From Burkholderiaceae bacterium (GTDB lineage: Bacteria; Pseudomonadota; Gammaproteobacteria; Burkholderiales; Burkholderiaceae_C): DNA of 64,000 bases. Shown one piece after another: positions 45,980-54,956 of this stretch. The notes under the pieces were generated by a model. That model made no database searches. It was not told the DNA's origin and saw only the letters and a program-made list of their open reading frames with translations. The stretch spans positions 62,001 to 126,000 of the forward strand of contig JAFEHU010000021.1 in NCBI GenBank assembly GCA_017848435.1, written 5' to 3'. Every line of letters starts with the position of its first letter. The first letter of the stretch is position 1. The translations under genes and the position numbers were made by a program.

Positions 45980-46849
45980 ATGGGCACACAACTCCTGACG
46001 CTCGACCTCGCCGACTGGCAGGCGGCCACGCCGCAGCCGGCGTGGATCAGCGCACTGGAGGCGGGCCAGGTGCTCTATTTCCCCAAGCTGGCGTTTGCGC
46101 TGCAGCCCCAGGAGCGTGCCTTGCTGACGCCAGCGTTGCTCTCGCCCGATGTGCGCAACATCAGCCTCGACGCGCAGGGACACCTCAAGGGCGTGGCGGG
46201 CGACGCGGCGGTGCAGGCCGCCGTGGCGGCCATGGTCGGGCGTTTTCGACGCCAGGCCGAGCAGCTGGTGCACAGCCTGTTGCCGCACTACACGCCGGCG
46301 CTGCGTCTGGCGCCCACCAGCTACCGCCCGGCGCAGGTCGAGACGCGGGTGCAGTCCTGGCGCGCCGACGACAAGCGCCTGCATGTGGACGCCTTCCCGT
46401 CGCGCCCCAACTACGGCGAGCGCATCTTGCGGGTGTTCACCAACGTCAACCCCGACGGCCTGGCCCGGGTGTGGCGCGTGGGCGAGCCGCTCGAAGCAGT
46501 GGCACGGCGTTTCTTGCCCCGTGCCAAGCCTTACGTGCGCTGGCAGGCGCGGCTGCTGCAGGCGTTGCGGGTGACCAAGTCGTTGCGCAGCGAGTACGAC
46601 CACCTGATGCTGCAGCTGCACGATGGCATGAAATCCGACGCCGACTACCAGCAGAACGCGCCCCAGGAAACCGTGCCCTTCGCCGCTGGGTCGGTCTGGG
46701 TGTGTTTTTCTGACCAGACGCCGCACGCGGTGATGTCGGGCCAGTTCATGCTGGAGCAGACGCTGCACCTGAGTGCCGCAAGGCAATACAATCCAGACGC
46801 AAGCCCGCTCGCCATCCTGAGCCGGTTGACCGGACGCACGCTCGTCTGA
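45980..46849 (+). CDS. Kdo hydroxylase family 2-oxoglutarate oxygenase
   Basis: 289 residues resembling the Kdo 3-hydroxylase family (KdoO of Burkholderia and Yersinia), which converts inner-core Kdo to Ko in LPS. Iron ligands fit His-x-Asp in RLHVDAFPSRP and a late His in DQTPHAVMSGQ; YFPKLAFAL near the N terminus is also typical. It starts 16 bases after carB and probably shares its transcript. Relation to carAB is not obvious. If active it modifies LPS made with the lpx genes 8 kb away. Confidence 0.8.
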   Translation: MGTQLLTLDLADWQAATPQPAWISALEAGQVLYFPKLAFALQPQERALLTPALLSPDVRNISLDAQGHLKGVAGDAAVQAAVAAMVGRFRRQAEQLVHSLLPHYTPALRLAPTSYRPAQVETRVQSWRADDKRLHVDAFPSRPNYGERILRVFTNVNPDGLARVWRVGEPLEAVARRFLPRAKPYVRWQARLLQALRVTKSLRSEYDHLMLQLHDGMKSDADYQQNAPQETVPFAAGSVWVCFSDQTPHAVMSGQFMLEQTLHLSAARQYNPDASPLAILSRLTGRTLV

Positions 46850-46884
46850 CATCCCTGTTTCACCGACCGCCGTATGGCCGCCAC

Positions 46885-46921
46885 ACCGCCGTGTGAGGCC
46901 ATTTTCGGCGGTTTCGTTTTT
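46885..46921 (+). terminator. Terminator-like hairpin directly before greA
   Basis: ACCGCCG ... CGGCGGT followed by TTCGTTTTT, ending one base before the greA Shine-Dalgarno. It could end the carAB-kdo transcript or act as a greA leader attenuator. In E. coli the greA leader also ends in a terminator (GraL RNA), an established precedent; function here is inferred. Confidence 0.65.
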
Positions 46922-46933
46922 GGAGTAAGCCAC

Positions 46934-47410
46934 GTGACCACCATTCCCATCACCCTGCGCGGTTCGGAGAAACTCAAGGCCGAACTGCACCGGCTCAAGA
47001 CGGTTGACCGGCCCTGGGTCATCAACGCGATTTCCGACGCCCGCGCCCAGGGCGACCTGAGCGAAAACGCCGAGTACGAGGCCGCCAAAGACCGCCAGGG
47101 GTTCATCGAAGGCCGCATCCAGGAGATCGAGGGCAAGCTCTCGGCCGCGCTGATCATTGACCCGTCGTCGGTGGACGGCGAGGGCAAGGTGGTGTTTGGC
47201 TCCACCGTGAAGCTGGAAGACGAAGACAGTGGCGACGCGGTCACCTACCAGATCGTGGGCGAAGACGAGGCCGATTTGAAGCTGGGTTTGATCAACATCG
47301 CCAGCCCCATCGCCCGCGCGCTGATTGGCAAGTCCGAAGGCGACACCGCTGAGGTGCACGCGCCAGGTGGCGTGAAGCGCTTCGAGATCGTCTCGGTCAG
47401 CTACATCTGA
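46934..47410 (+). CDS. greA: Transcription elongation factor GreA
   Basis: 158 residues: N-terminal coiled coil with the acidic tip (ARAQGDLSENAEYEAAKDRQG, carrying the Asp/Glu that stimulate RNAP cleavage) and the C-terminal FKBP-like domain (YQIVGEDEADLK, SPIARALIGKSEGD). It rescues backtracked polymerase. GTG 46934 is used, with GGAG nine bases upstream. Followed by DUF4149 after 8 bases. Confidence 0.97.
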   Translation: MTTIPITLRGSEKLKAELHRLKTVDRPWVINAISDARAQGDLSENAEYEAAKDRQGFIEGRIQEIEGKLSAALIIDPSSVDGEGKVVFGSTVKLEDEDSGDAVTYQIVGEDEADLKLGLINIASPIARALIGKSEGDTAEVHAPGGVKRFEIVSVSYI

Positions 47411-47418
47411 GCCGGCCC

Positions 47419-47832
47419 ATGGTGGCGCGTTTGCCGGTGTTTGTGGCGGCCCTGTGGTGGGGCAGCCTGACGGTGATTGGTTTTCTGGTGGTGCCGCTGC
47501 TGTTTGCCCACCTGCCCACGCCGGCCATCGCGGGCCAGATGGCCGCGAAGCTTTTCCACGCCCAAACCTGGGTCACCGTGGCCTGCGGCATGCTGTTTTT
47601 GCTGTTTTCAAGGTCAAATCGCTCGTCAGCCTTAGTGGAATCTGGCCGGAGTGCTCTTGTTTTTATAGTGGCAGGCCTGCTGCTCGCGTTGCTGGCCGAA
47701 TTTGCCGTGTCGCCGCGCATCGTCGCGCGGGAGAACCTCAAGCTGTGGCACGCGGTGGGCAGCAGCATGTATTTGCTGCAGTGGCTGTGCGCCGGTGTGG
47801 TGCTCTGGCAAGTGGCCGCACGCCGGCGCTGA
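47419..47832 (+). CDS. DUF4149 membrane protein
   Basis: 137 residues, four predicted membrane helices (WWGSLTVIGFLVVPLLFAHL; VTVACGMLFLLF; ALVFIVAGLLLALLAEF; SSMYLLQWLCAGVVLW). The family is often found next to greA and yhbY and has no known function. Between helices 2 and 3 the sequence FSRSNRSSALVESGRSA is encoded by a sense copy of the 65-bp dispersed element, in frame; it also adds the first residues of helix 3. Confidence 0.85.
   Translation: MVARLPVFVAALWWGSLTVIGFLVVPLLFAHLPTPAIAGQMAAKLFHAQTWVTVACGMLFLLFSRSNRSSALVESGRSALVFIVAGLLLALLAEFAVSPRIVARENLKLWHAVGSSMYLLQWLCAGVVLWQVAARRR
47605..47670 (+). repeat. Dispersed ~65-bp element, copy 5 (in frame inside DUF4149 gene)
   Basis: TTTTCAAGGTCAAATCG start, core GCCTTAGTGGAATCT at 47629-47643, degenerate 3' palindrome GTGCTcttgtttttATAGT. 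Frame reads S-A-L-V-E-S, matching A-S-V-K-S of the consensus in the same register. Confidence 0.88.
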
Positions 47833-47856
47833 GGCCAACCCTCCGGGCCAGACCCC

Positions 47857-48333
47857 TCAGGTCTGGCTGCGCTTTTTCACCGAGGTTTGTTTGGGCTTGG
47901 CGCGTTTCACCTGCCCGCCAGCGGTCAGCCGCTGGTTGCCCAGCACCCGCAGGGTTTTGACTTCCGGCCGTTGGCCGCCGCGGGTGCTGTATTTCAGTAC
48001 CTTGAACTCGCGTGGGCCGGGCATGCGGTCCTCGTCGGGCGCGCTTTCGGCCTTGGGCGGCTTGGGCCGCCACAACACCAGCAGCTTGCCGATGTGCTGG
48101 ATCGGTGCTGCATTCAGGTCGTTGGCCAGCGTCTGGTAGGTCAATTCGCGGGCCGCGCGGTCGTCGCCGAGCACGCGGATTTTGATCAGGCCGTGGGCAT
48201 TGAGCGCGGCATCGGCTTCTTTTTTGACCGCCGGGGTCAGGCCGTCGTTGCCGATCATCACCACCGGGTCAAGGTGGTGGGCTTCGGCGCGGTGGACCTT
48301 GCGTTGGGCAGGGGTCAGTTGGATTTGGGGCAT
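47857..48333 (-). CDS. yhbY: YhbY-family (CRM domain) RNA-binding protein
   Basis: 158 residues. The N-terminal CRM domain ([63 protein letters not shown]) binds 23S rRNA/pre-50S particles. The C-terminal 60 residues are basic and low-complexity ([18 protein letters not shown]), longer than E. coli YhbY (97 aa), a common extension in this group. ATG 48333-48331 is used; it is divergent from rlmE with 31 bases between start codons. Confidence 0.9.
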   Translation of the reverse strand: MPQIQLTPAQRKVHRAEAHHLDPVVMIGNDGLTPAVKKEADAALNAHGLIKIRVLGDDRAARELTYQTLANDLNAAPIQHIGKLLVLWRPKPPKAESAPDEDRMPGPREFKVLKYSTRGGQRPEVKTLRVLGNQRLTAGGQVKRAKPKQTSVKKRSQT

Positions 48334-48364
48334 GTCGGTATTATCCCCGCACAGACAGGACACC

Positions 48365-49021
48365 ATGAAAGTAAAAACGCAGAGCAAAAAAGTCAACAAG
48401 GCGTGGCTGAACGACCACGTCAACGACCCTTACGTCAAGCTCGCCACACGCGAGGGCTACCGCGCACGCGCCGCCTACAAGCTGAAGGAAATTGACGAGA
48501 CGCTGGGCCTGGTCAAACCTGGCCATCTGGTGGTGGACCTGGGTTCGGCGCCGGGCGCCTGGAGCCAGTACCTGCGGCGCAAGATGTCGCCGTCCGGTGC
48601 GGCCATCGGCGAGCTCAATGGCACCATCGTGGCACTCGACCTGCTGCCGATGGCGCCGGTGGAGGGGGTGCAGTTCCTGCAGGGCGACTTCCGCGAACCC
48701 GAGATGCTGGCGCGCCTGACCGAGGTGCTGCAGGGCCGGCTGGCCGACGTGGTGGTGTCCGACATGGCGCCCAACCTGTCGGGCATCGAGTCGGCCGACG
48801 CGTCGCGGGTGGCGCACCTGGTGGAACTGGCGCTGGAATTCACCCAGACCCACATGAAGCCCGAAGGGGCGCTGGTGGTCAAGGTGTTCCACGGCAGTGG
48901 CTACAACGAGCTGGTCAAGCTGTTCAAGGCGTCGTTCCGCACCGTCAAGCCCATCAAGCCCAAGGCCTCGCGCGACAAGTCGTCCGAGACCTTTCTGGTC
49001 GGCATGGGGCGCAAAACCTGA
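48365..49021 (+). CDS. rlmE: 23S rRNA (uridine-2552) 2'-O-methyltransferase RlmE
   Basis: 218 residues. Methylates U2552 in the ribosomal A-loop. Catalytic tetrad Lys39, Asp133, Lys173, Glu208; SAM-binding [15 protein letters not shown]. The rlmE-ftsH order is the same as in E. coli, where both are heat-shock genes. It starts 31 bases from yhbY, implying a compact divergent promoter. Confidence 0.96.
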   Translation: MKVKTQSKKVNKAWLNDHVNDPYVKLATREGYRARAAYKLKEIDETLGLVKPGHLVVDLGSAPGAWSQYLRRKMSPSGAAIGELNGTIVALDLLPMAPVEGVQFLQGDFREPEMLARLTEVLQGRLADVVVSDMAPNLSGIESADASRVAHLVELALEFTQTHMKPEGALVVKVFHGSGYNELVKLFKASFRTVKPIKPKASRDKSSETFLVGMGRKT

Positions 49022-49143
49022 CCACCGCCGCGCCTTGCGGCAATTGCTTACAAATTCGCCGCATGCGGGGATAAGTTGGGTGAATCGCCCGCAAACCCTT
49101 GCTGTGCCCATGGCTGAACTGCGTTACAACAGCAGTCTCGGGG

Positions 49144-49171
49144 CTTGAAACGCCTAAAATGGTGCCATCTG
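49144..49171 (+). promoter_or_regulatory. Candidate sigma-32 (heat-shock) promoter of ftsH
   Basis: CTTGAAA at 49144-49150 followed after 12 bases by TGCCATCT at 49163-49170, close to the sigma-32 pattern CTTGAAA-N11..15-CCCCATnT. It lies about 30 bases before the ftsH start. ftsH is a known heat-shock gene in enterobacteria. Confidence 0.5.
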
Positions 49172-49199
49172 TCCCTAGTCCCCTTCACTGGAGCCTCGT

Positions 49200-51113
49200 T
49201 TGAACAATCAGTGGTTTTCTAAAATTGCGATCTGGCTGGTGATTGCCTTCGTGCTCTTCACCGTCTTCAAGCAGTTTGACGCCCGGGGCGGTGCCGGTGC
49301 CGGCTACGTGGGCTATTCCGAGTTCCTGGAAGAGGTCCGCAACAACCGCATCAAGGCGGCCACCATCAAGGAAGGCCAGGGCGGCACCGAGATCGAAGCC
49401 GTCACCAACGACGACCGCCGGGTGCGCACCAACGCCACCTACCTCGACCGTGGCCTGGTCGGCGACCTGATCGCCAACGGCGTGAAGTTCGACGTCAAGC
49501 AGCGCGAAGAAGGGTCGTTGCTCACCACGCTGCTGGTCAGCTGGGGCCCGATGCTGCTGTTGATCGGCGTCTGGATCTATTTCATGCGGCAAATGCAGGG
49601 CGGTGGCAAGGGCGGGGCATTCAGCTTCGGCAAGAGCAAAGCCCGGATGCTGGACGAAAACACCAACCAGGTGACCTTTGCCGACGTCGCCGGCTGCGAC
49701 GAAGCCAAGGAAGAAGTGAAGGAAGTCGTTGACTTCCTGAAAGACCCGCAACGCTTCCAGAAGCTCGGTGGCCGCATTCCCCGTGGCCTGTTGCTGGTGG
49801 GCCCTCCGGGCACCGGCAAGACGCTGCTGGCCAAGAGCATTGCCGGCGAAGCCAAGGTGCCGTTTTTCAGCATTTCCGGCTCTGACTTTGTGGAAATGTT
49901 CGTCGGCGTGGGCGCGGCCCGCGTGCGCGACATGTTCGAGAACGCGAAGAAAAACGCGCCTTGCATCATCTTCATTGACGAAATCGACGCGGTCGGTCGC
50001 CAGCGTGGCGCTGGCCTGGGCGGCGGCAACGACGAACGCGAGCAGACCTTGAACCAGATGCTGGTCGAGATGGACGGCTTCGAGACCAACCTCGGCGTCA
50101 TCGTCGTCGCAGCCACCAACCGGCCGGACATTTTGGACGCCGCCCTGCTGCGCCCCGGCCGTTTCGACCGCCAGGTGTATGTGACGCTGCCCGACATCCG
50201 CGGCCGCGAGCAAATCCTCAACGTGCACATGCGCAAGGTGCCGGTGGGCCAGGACGTGAACCCCGGCGTCATCGCCCGCGGCACGCCCGGCATGAGCGGC
50301 GCCGACTTGGCCAACCTCTGCAACGAAGCCGCATTGATGGCCGCCCGCCGCAGCGCCCGCGTGGTGGAGATGCAGGACTTCGAGAAGGCCAAGGACAAGA
50401 TCCTGATGGGCCCGGAACGCAAGAGCATGGTCATGCCCGAGGAAGAGCGCCGCAACACGGCCTACCACGAGTCCGGCCATGCGCTCATTGGCAAACTGCT
50501 GCCCAAGTGCGACCCGGTGCACAAGGTCACCATTATCCCGCGCGGCCGTGCGCTGGGTGTGACCATGAGCCTGCCGGCGCAAGACCGCTACAGCTACGAC
50601 AGCGAGTTCATGCTGAACCAGATCAGCATGCTGTTCGGTGGCCGCATTGCCGAAGAGGTGTTCATGAAACAAATGACCACCGGTGCCAGCAACGACTTCG
50701 AACGTGCCTCCCAGATCGCCCGCGACATGGTGATGCGTTACGGCATGAGCGAAGCGCTCGGCCCGATGGTCTATGCCGACAACGAAGGCGAAGTATTCCT
50801 CGGCCGCTCGGTCACCAAGACCACCAACATGAGCGAGCAGACGATGCAGAAGATCGACGGTGAGGTGCGCCGCATCATCGACGAGCAGTACGCACTGGCC
50901 CGGAAATTGATCGAAGACAACGCCGACAAGATGCACGCCATGGCCAAGGCCTTGCTCGAATGGGAAACCATCGACTCTGACCAGCTCGACGACATCATGG
51001 CTGGCCGCGAACCACGCCCGCCCAAAGACTGGACGCCACGCATCCCGCCCGCGTCCGGTGGTGGTGGCAGCGGCGGCGCCGTGGCCACCGACCCGGCACC
51101 CTCTGCCGCTTAA
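49200..51113 (+). CDS. ftsH: ATP-dependent zinc metalloprotease FtsH
   Basis: 637 residues; membrane-anchored AAA protease degrading misfolded membrane proteins and regulators (sigma-32, LpxC in E. coli). Two N-terminal membrane helices (about 9-26 and 102-122) flank a periplasmic domain, then Walker A GPPGTGKT, Walker [13 protein letters not shown], second region of homology [20 protein letters not shown], and the zinc site HESGH. The start is TTG at 49200 with CTGGAG upstream; no nearby ATG fits. The C-terminal tail is Pro/Gly-rich. Confidence 0.97.
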   Translation: MNNQWFSKIAIWLVIAFVLFTVFKQFDARGGAGAGYVGYSEFLEEVRNNRIKAATIKEGQGGTEIEAVTNDDRRVRTNATYLDRGLVGDLIANGVKFDVKQREEGSLLTTLLVSWGPMLLLIGVWIYFMRQMQGGGKGGAFSFGKSKARMLDENTNQVTFADVAGCDEAKEEVKEVVDFLKDPQRFQKLGGRIPRGLLLVGPPGTGKTLLAKSIAGEAKVPFFSISGSDFVEMFVGVGAARVRDMFENAKKNAPCIIFIDEIDAVGRQRGAGLGGGNDEREQTLNQMLVEMDGFETNLGVIVVAATNRPDILDAALLRPGRFDRQVYVTLPDIRGREQILNVHMRKVPVGQDVNPGVIARGTPGMSGADLANLCNEAALMAARRSARVVEMQDFEKAKDKILMGPERKSMVMPEEERRNTAYHESGHALIGKLLPKCDPVHKVTIIPRGRALGVTMSLPAQDRYSYDSEFMLNQISMLFGGRIAEEVFMKQMTTGASNDFERASQIARDMVMRYGMSEALGPMVYADNEGEVFLGRSVTKTTNMSEQTMQKIDGEVRRIIDEQYALARKLIEDNADKMHAMAKALLEWETIDSDQLDDIMAGREPRPPKDWTPRIPPASGGGGSGGAVATDPAPSAA

Positions 51114-51119
51114 CTTTTA

Positions 51120-51203
51120 GCCCCCACGCTTGTCGCTGCGCGCACTGCGCAGCCCCCCGAGGGGGGGCTGCCTTGCTTGGGGCGGCCCGGCGCGGCGGCA
51201 AAG
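51120..51203 (+). repeat. GC-rich Comamonadaceae-type intergenic repeat
   Basis: GCCCCCACGCTTGTCGCTGC start, a strong stem GCAGCCCCCC/GGGGGGGCTGC at 51149-51171, then TTGCTTGGGGCGGCCCGGCG and a CGGC run. I recognise this layout as a dispersed intergenic repeat frequent in Comamonadaceae genomes (recollection; only one copy lies here). It follows ftsH directly. Confidence 0.65.
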
Positions 51204-51213
51204 AACAATGCTG

Positions 51214-51237
51214 AAACGGGGCCTTGGGCCCCGTTTT
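51214..51237 (+). terminator. Rho-independent terminator after ftsH
   Basis: AAACGGGGCC-ttg-GGCCCCGTTTT. It separates ftsH from folP. Confidence 0.85.
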
Positions 51238-51254
51238 CCTTGTGGCCCCACACC

Positions 51255-52094
51255 ATGTTCTGGCAAACCACCCGCTTCCAGATTGATCTGGCGCAGCCCC
51301 GCATCATGGGCATCGTCAACCTGACGCCCGATTCGTTTTCGGACGGCGGGCACGCCTTGGCCCCGGCCGACGCGCTGCGCCGCTGCGAATCCCTGCTGCG
51401 CGACGGTGCGCACATCCTGGACCTGGGTGCCGAATCCACCCGGCCCGGCGCGGCGGCGCTGCCGCTGGACGACGAACTGGCCCGGTTGCTGCCGGTGCTG
51501 AAGGCCGCGGTCACGCTGGGGGTGCCGATTTCGGTGGACACCTACAAACCGGCCGTGATGCAGGCCGCGCTCGACCTGGGGGCCGACATCGTCAACGACA
51601 TCTGGGCGCTGCGCCAACCTGGCGCCGAAGCGGTGGTGGCTGGCCACCCGGCCTGCGGTGTGTGCCTGATGCACATGCACCGCGAGCCGCAGACCATGCA
51701 GGCCGAGCCGATGGCGGGCGACGTGGTGCCGCAGGTGCTGGCCTTTCTCACCCGCCGTGTGCAAGCCCTGCAGCTGCGCGGTGTGGCGCGCGAGCGGATC
51801 ACGGTGGACCCTGGCATCGGCTTTGGCAAAACCGTGGCGCAAAACTTTCATCTGCTGGCGCAGCAGCAGGCGTTGCTGGCCACCGGCTGCGCGGTACTGG
51901 CCGGCTGGTCGCGCAAGTCGTCGCTCGGTGCCGTGACCGGGCTGGACGTGGCCGAGCGGCTGCTGCCCAGCGTGGTGGCTGCCGTGCTGGCGGTGGAACG
52001 CGGTGCGCGCATTGTGCGGGTGCACGATGTGCGCGAGACGGCGCTGGCGCTGCAGGTGCTGCAGGCGTTACAGGCCAGCAGCCCTGCGCTATAA
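51255..52094 (+). CDS. folP: Dihydropteroate synthase
   Basis: 279 residues, TIM barrel; joins p-aminobenzoate to the pterin diphosphate in folate synthesis and is the sulfonamide target. Motifs: IMGIVNLTPDSFSDGG, LDLGAESTRPGA, DPGIGFGKT and GWSRKSSLGAVTG. ATG 51255 chosen; the frame extends upstream through the terminator, which is not coding. Followed by glmM after 30 bases, the usual folP-glmM pair. Confidence 0.96.
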   Translation: MFWQTTRFQIDLAQPRIMGIVNLTPDSFSDGGHALAPADALRRCESLLRDGAHILDLGAESTRPGAAALPLDDELARLLPVLKAAVTLGVPISVDTYKPAVMQAALDLGADIVNDIWALRQPGAEAVVAGHPACGVCLMHMHREPQTMQAEPMAGDVVPQVLAFLTRRVQALQLRGVARERITVDPGIGFGKTVAQNFHLLAQQQALLATGCAVLAGWSRKSSLGAVTGLDVAERLLPSVVAAVLAVERGARIVRVHDVRETALALQVLQALQASSPAL

Positions 52095-52124
52095 AGCCAA
52101 CCAAGAACAACACGGAGACCCCGC

Positions 52125-53459
52125 ATGACGCGCAAGTACTTTGGCACCGACGGCATCCGCGGCACTGTGGGCCAGCCCCCGATCACGCCCGACTTTGTGC
52201 TGCGCCTGGCCCATGCCGTGGGCCGGGTGCTGAAACGCACCGAAGACCGCCCCACGGTGCTGATCGGCAAGGACACCCGCATTTCCGGCTACATGCTGGA
52301 AAGCGCGCTGGAATCCGGCTTCAACTCGGCCGGTGTGGACGTGGTCCTGCTCGGCCCCTTGCCCACGCCCGGCGTGGCCTACCTCACCCGCGCGCAGCGT
52401 GCCAGCCTGGGCGTGGTCATCAGCGCCAGCCACAACGCTTTTGCCGACAACGGCATCAAGTTTTTCAGCGCCCAGGGCACCAAGCTGCCCGACGCGTGGG
52501 AGCTGGCGGTGGAGGCCGCGCTGGAAGAGCCCCCGGTCTGGGCCGACTCGGCCGCGCTGGGCAAGGCGCGCCGGCTGGACGACGCGGCGGGCCGCTACAT
52601 CGAGTTCTGTAAATCCACCTTCGCGCACGACCTCACCCTCAAGGGCATGACGATCGTGGTCGATGCCGCGCACGGCGCGGCCTACCAGGTGGCGCCCAAG
52701 GTGTTCCACGAACTGGGCGCCGAAGTCATTGCCATTGGCTGCGCGCCCGACGGCCTCAACATCAACCGCGACGTCGGTGCCACCCACCCCGAGGCGCTGA
52801 TCCGCGCCGTCAAGGCCAACCACGCCGACTACGGCATCGCCCTCGACGGCGACGCCGACCGGCTGCAGCTGGTGGATGCCCACGGCCGCTTGTTCAATGG
52901 CGACGAGGTGCTGTACCTGATGGTCTGCGAACGGCTGGCGCGCGGCGACAAGGTGCCGGGCGCAGTGGGCACCCTGATGACCAACATGGCGGTGGAACTG
53001 GCGCTGAAACAGCAGGGCGTGGACTTTGTCCGCGCCAAGGTCGGTGACCGCTACGTGCTGGAAGCGCTGGAGGCGAAGGGCTGGTTGCTGGGGGGCGAAG
53101 GTTCCGGCCACCTGCTGGCGCTCGACAAACACACCACCGGCGACGGGCTCATTAGCGCGTTGCAGGTGCTGCAGGCCTGTGTGCACAGCGGCAAAAGCAT
53201 GGCCCAGCTGTTGAATGGCATCACGCTGTTCCCGCAGGTGCTGGTCAATGTCAAGCTGAGGCCCGGCCAGACCTGGCAAGCCAACCCCCGGCTCGACGAC
53301 GCCTTGCGCGCGGTGGAAGCCGAACTGGGCAACACCGGGCGGGTGCTGATCCGCCCCAGTGGCACCGAACCGCTGCTGCGGGTGATGGTGGAGGCCAACG
53401 ATCTGGCGCAGGCCAACCGCTGTGCCGAACGGCTGGCCGAGGTGGTGCGGGCGGGTTGA
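52125..53459 (+). CDS. glmM: Phosphoglucosamine mutase
   Basis: 444 residues; converts GlcN-6-P to GlcN-1-P for UDP-GlcNAc, the precursor of lipid A and peptidoglycan. Starts [14 protein letters not shown]; catalytic phospho-Ser in [12 protein letters not shown]; metal loop ALDGDADR; sugar loop GEGSGH; phosphate-binding [22 protein letters not shown] lies before ATG 52125. Confidence 0.97.
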   Translation: MTRKYFGTDGIRGTVGQPPITPDFVLRLAHAVGRVLKRTEDRPTVLIGKDTRISGYMLESALESGFNSAGVDVVLLGPLPTPGVAYLTRAQRASLGVVISASHNAFADNGIKFFSAQGTKLPDAWELAVEAALEEPPVWADSAALGKARRLDDAAGRYIEFCKSTFAHDLTLKGMTIVVDAAHGAAYQVAPKVFHELGAEVIAIGCAPDGLNINRDVGATHPEALIRAVKANHADYGIALDGDADRLQLVDAHGRLFNGDEVLYLMVCERLARGDKVPGAVGTLMTNMAVELALKQQGVDFVRAKVGDRYVLEALEAKGWLLGGEGSGHLLALDKHTTGDGLISALQVLQACVHSGKSMAQLLNGITLFPQVLVNVKLRPGQTWQANPRLDDALRAVEAELGNTGRVLIRPSGTEPLLRVMVEANDLAQANRCAERLAEVVRAG

Positions 53460-53565
53460 GCAGTTTTCCCGCAATCGTGTGAAAACCACTCGCAAAGGCC
53501 GGCACATCGGTTGACCACCGCCGCCGCGCAGGCGTACAAAGGAACCATCTTCCAGAGAGGTTCCC

Positions 53566-54258
53566 ATGCGCACATCCACAACAGCTTTCAAGGTGCCCGC
53601 CGCCGTGGCGGTTGCGGTGCTCGCGCCCATGGCCTGGGCGGCGGGTGACACGTTGGCCGAGCGCACCCGCCTCGACAGCGCCGACCTGTACCAGCTCGGC
53701 CGCCCGGTGGCGCTGGGCGGCTGGCCTGCGGGTTGGGTGCAGCCGGATCTGACGGCGAATGCCCGGGAGCCGCGCCTGCGGCTCGGCTCGGTGCGCGTCA
53801 AACCTTCGCTGTTCAGCAGCAACAACGGCAGCATTTCGGGTGCCGGCCTGTGGCTGGGCAAGGGCGAGACATGGCGGCTGGCGGTGGGCACGCGGCGGCA
53901 GCCGGTACGCAACGGCCTGGGCTTTGTCCCTGACAGCGGCGAGACCTCGCTGGTGACCGCCAGCTACCTGTGGTCGAGCCAGCAGTCGCTCTCGCTGCAG
54001 TGGGTGCGCCAGGGCAGCACCGAGCTGGGCCAGCGCACCGTGCACCTGGTGTACGGCACCGCGCTGGCGGGCAACCAGTCGCTCAAGTTCGGCATTTCGG
54101 CCATCAGTGGCTGGGAGCCGGTGGGCGGTTCGCAGCAGCGCATGGGCCTGTCGGTGGGGTACGACTGGCCGAGTTATTTCGTGAAAGTCGCCTACGACCC
54201 GCAGGTCAACTTCACCGCCAAGGACCAGGTGCGGGTGTCGCTCGGCACGCGCTTTTAG
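53566..54258 (+). CDS. Predicted outer-membrane beta-barrel protein
   Basis: 230 residues, family not recognised. Signal peptide (VPAAVAVAVLAPMAWA) cut after AWA at about residue 26. The mature part has alternating polar/hydrophobic strands with aromatic girdle residues and ends in Phe (VSLGTRF), the usual terminal signal for BamA-mediated insertion. Small barrel (8-10 strands) or lipid-A/porin-like role is possible. AGAGAGG lies before ATG 53566. Its TAG overlaps the aqpS TAA on the other strand. Confidence 0.75.
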   Translation: MRTSTTAFKVPAAVAVAVLAPMAWAAGDTLAERTRLDSADLYQLGRPVALGGWPAGWVQPDLTANAREPRLRLGSVRVKPSLFSSNNGSISGAGLWLGKGETWRLAVGTRRQPVRNGLGFVPDSGETSLVTASYLWSSQQSLSLQWVRQGSTELGQRTVHLVYGTALAGNQSLKFGISAISGWEPVGGSQQRMGLSVGYDWPSYFVKVAYDPQVNFTAKDQVRVSLGTRF

Positions 54259-54956
54259 GTCGGCCGAAAGCAGCCGCTCAGGCGCAGTCCGAGCCAGCCA
54301 CCCAGCAGCTGCGCCACCACAAACCCCGGCGCACTGGCCGGGGCAATGCCGGCAAAGCTGTCGCTCAGCATGCGGCCCAGCACCGCGGCCGGGTTGGCAA
54401 ACGAGGTGCTGGCGGTGAACCAGTAGGCCGCACCGATGTAGCAGGCCACCAGCGCCGATGCCTTGCCGGGCGGCGCCCGCAGGATGGTGAAGACCAGCCC
54501 AGCGGTGGCCACCCCTTCGGCCAGCCACTGGCCCACCCCTTGAAACTGGCCTGCCGCATCCCAGCCGCCGCGCAGCTTCTGGCTCAGCTGCCAGAGCGGC
54601 TGATCAAACATCGCGTGCGCCAGCCACGCGCCCAGCACCGCGCCGAGCAACTGGCACGCTATGAAAAGCAGCGCTGTTGTGTGCGGTTTTTCTGAGGCTT
54701 GCGGCTGTTTTGACCACAAAACAAGGGTCACCACCGGGTTGAAGTGCGCACCACTGACCGGGCCCAGTGTTTCGATCAGCACGTACAGCGCAAACACCGT
54801 CGCCAGCGTATTGGCCAGCAACGCGAGGCCGGTGTTGCCGCCGCTCAGTGCTTCGGCCATGAGGCCGGAGCCCACCACCGCGCAGAGCAGGGCGGCGGTG
54901 CCCACCAGCTCGGCCAGCAGTTGCTGCCGGAGTGGGGCGGGGCGTGTGGCGCTCAT
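54255..54956 (-). CDS. aqpS: Aquaglyceroporin in ars operon (arsenite channel AqpS-like)
   Basis: 233 residues of the MIP family with six membrane helices and two half-helix motifs, NPV (HFNPVVT) and NPA (FANPAAV). It overlaps arsC by 4 bases (ATGA). In Sinorhizobium the order arsR-aqpS-arsC-arsH encodes an arsenite-exporting aquaglyceroporin in place of ArsB; no arsB or acr3 is seen here, so the same role is inferred. The loop SKQPQASEKPHTTALLF after the first NPV motif is encoded by an in-frame copy of the 65-bp dispersed element. ATG 54956 is chosen because the 5' extension overlaps arsC. Confidence 0.88.
   Translation of the reverse strand: MSATRPAPLRQQLLAELVGTAALLCAVVGSGLMAEALSGGNTGLALLANTLATVFALYVLIETLGPVSGAHFNPVVTLVLWSKQPQASEKPHTTALLFIACQLLGAVLGAWLAHAMFDQPLWQLSQKLRGGWDAAGQFQGVGQWLAEGVATAGLVFTILRAPPGKASALVACYIGAAYWFTASTSFANPAAVLGRMLSDSFAGIAPASAPGFVVAQLLGGWLGLRLSGCFRPT
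54658..54722 (-). repeat. Dispersed ~65-bp element, copy 6 (in frame inside aqpS)
   Basis: Minus-strand reading: core GCCTCAGAAAAACCG (54698-54684), 3' end TTTTCATAGC at 54658. Same orientation as aqpS; frame gives P-Q-A-S-E-K-P, the register used in the other sense insertions. More diverged than the other copies. Confidence 0.75.

Noticed and set aside
47848-47875. Terminator hairpin CCAGACC/GGTCTGG after the DUF4149 gene
   Set aside because: It overlaps the yhbY 3' end, and the T-run is separated from the stem by five bases; too weak to list.
53461-53500. Hairpin GTTTTC/GAAAAC after glmM
   Set aside because: Six-base AT-rich stem with a 12-base loop and no T-run; unlikely to be a terminator.
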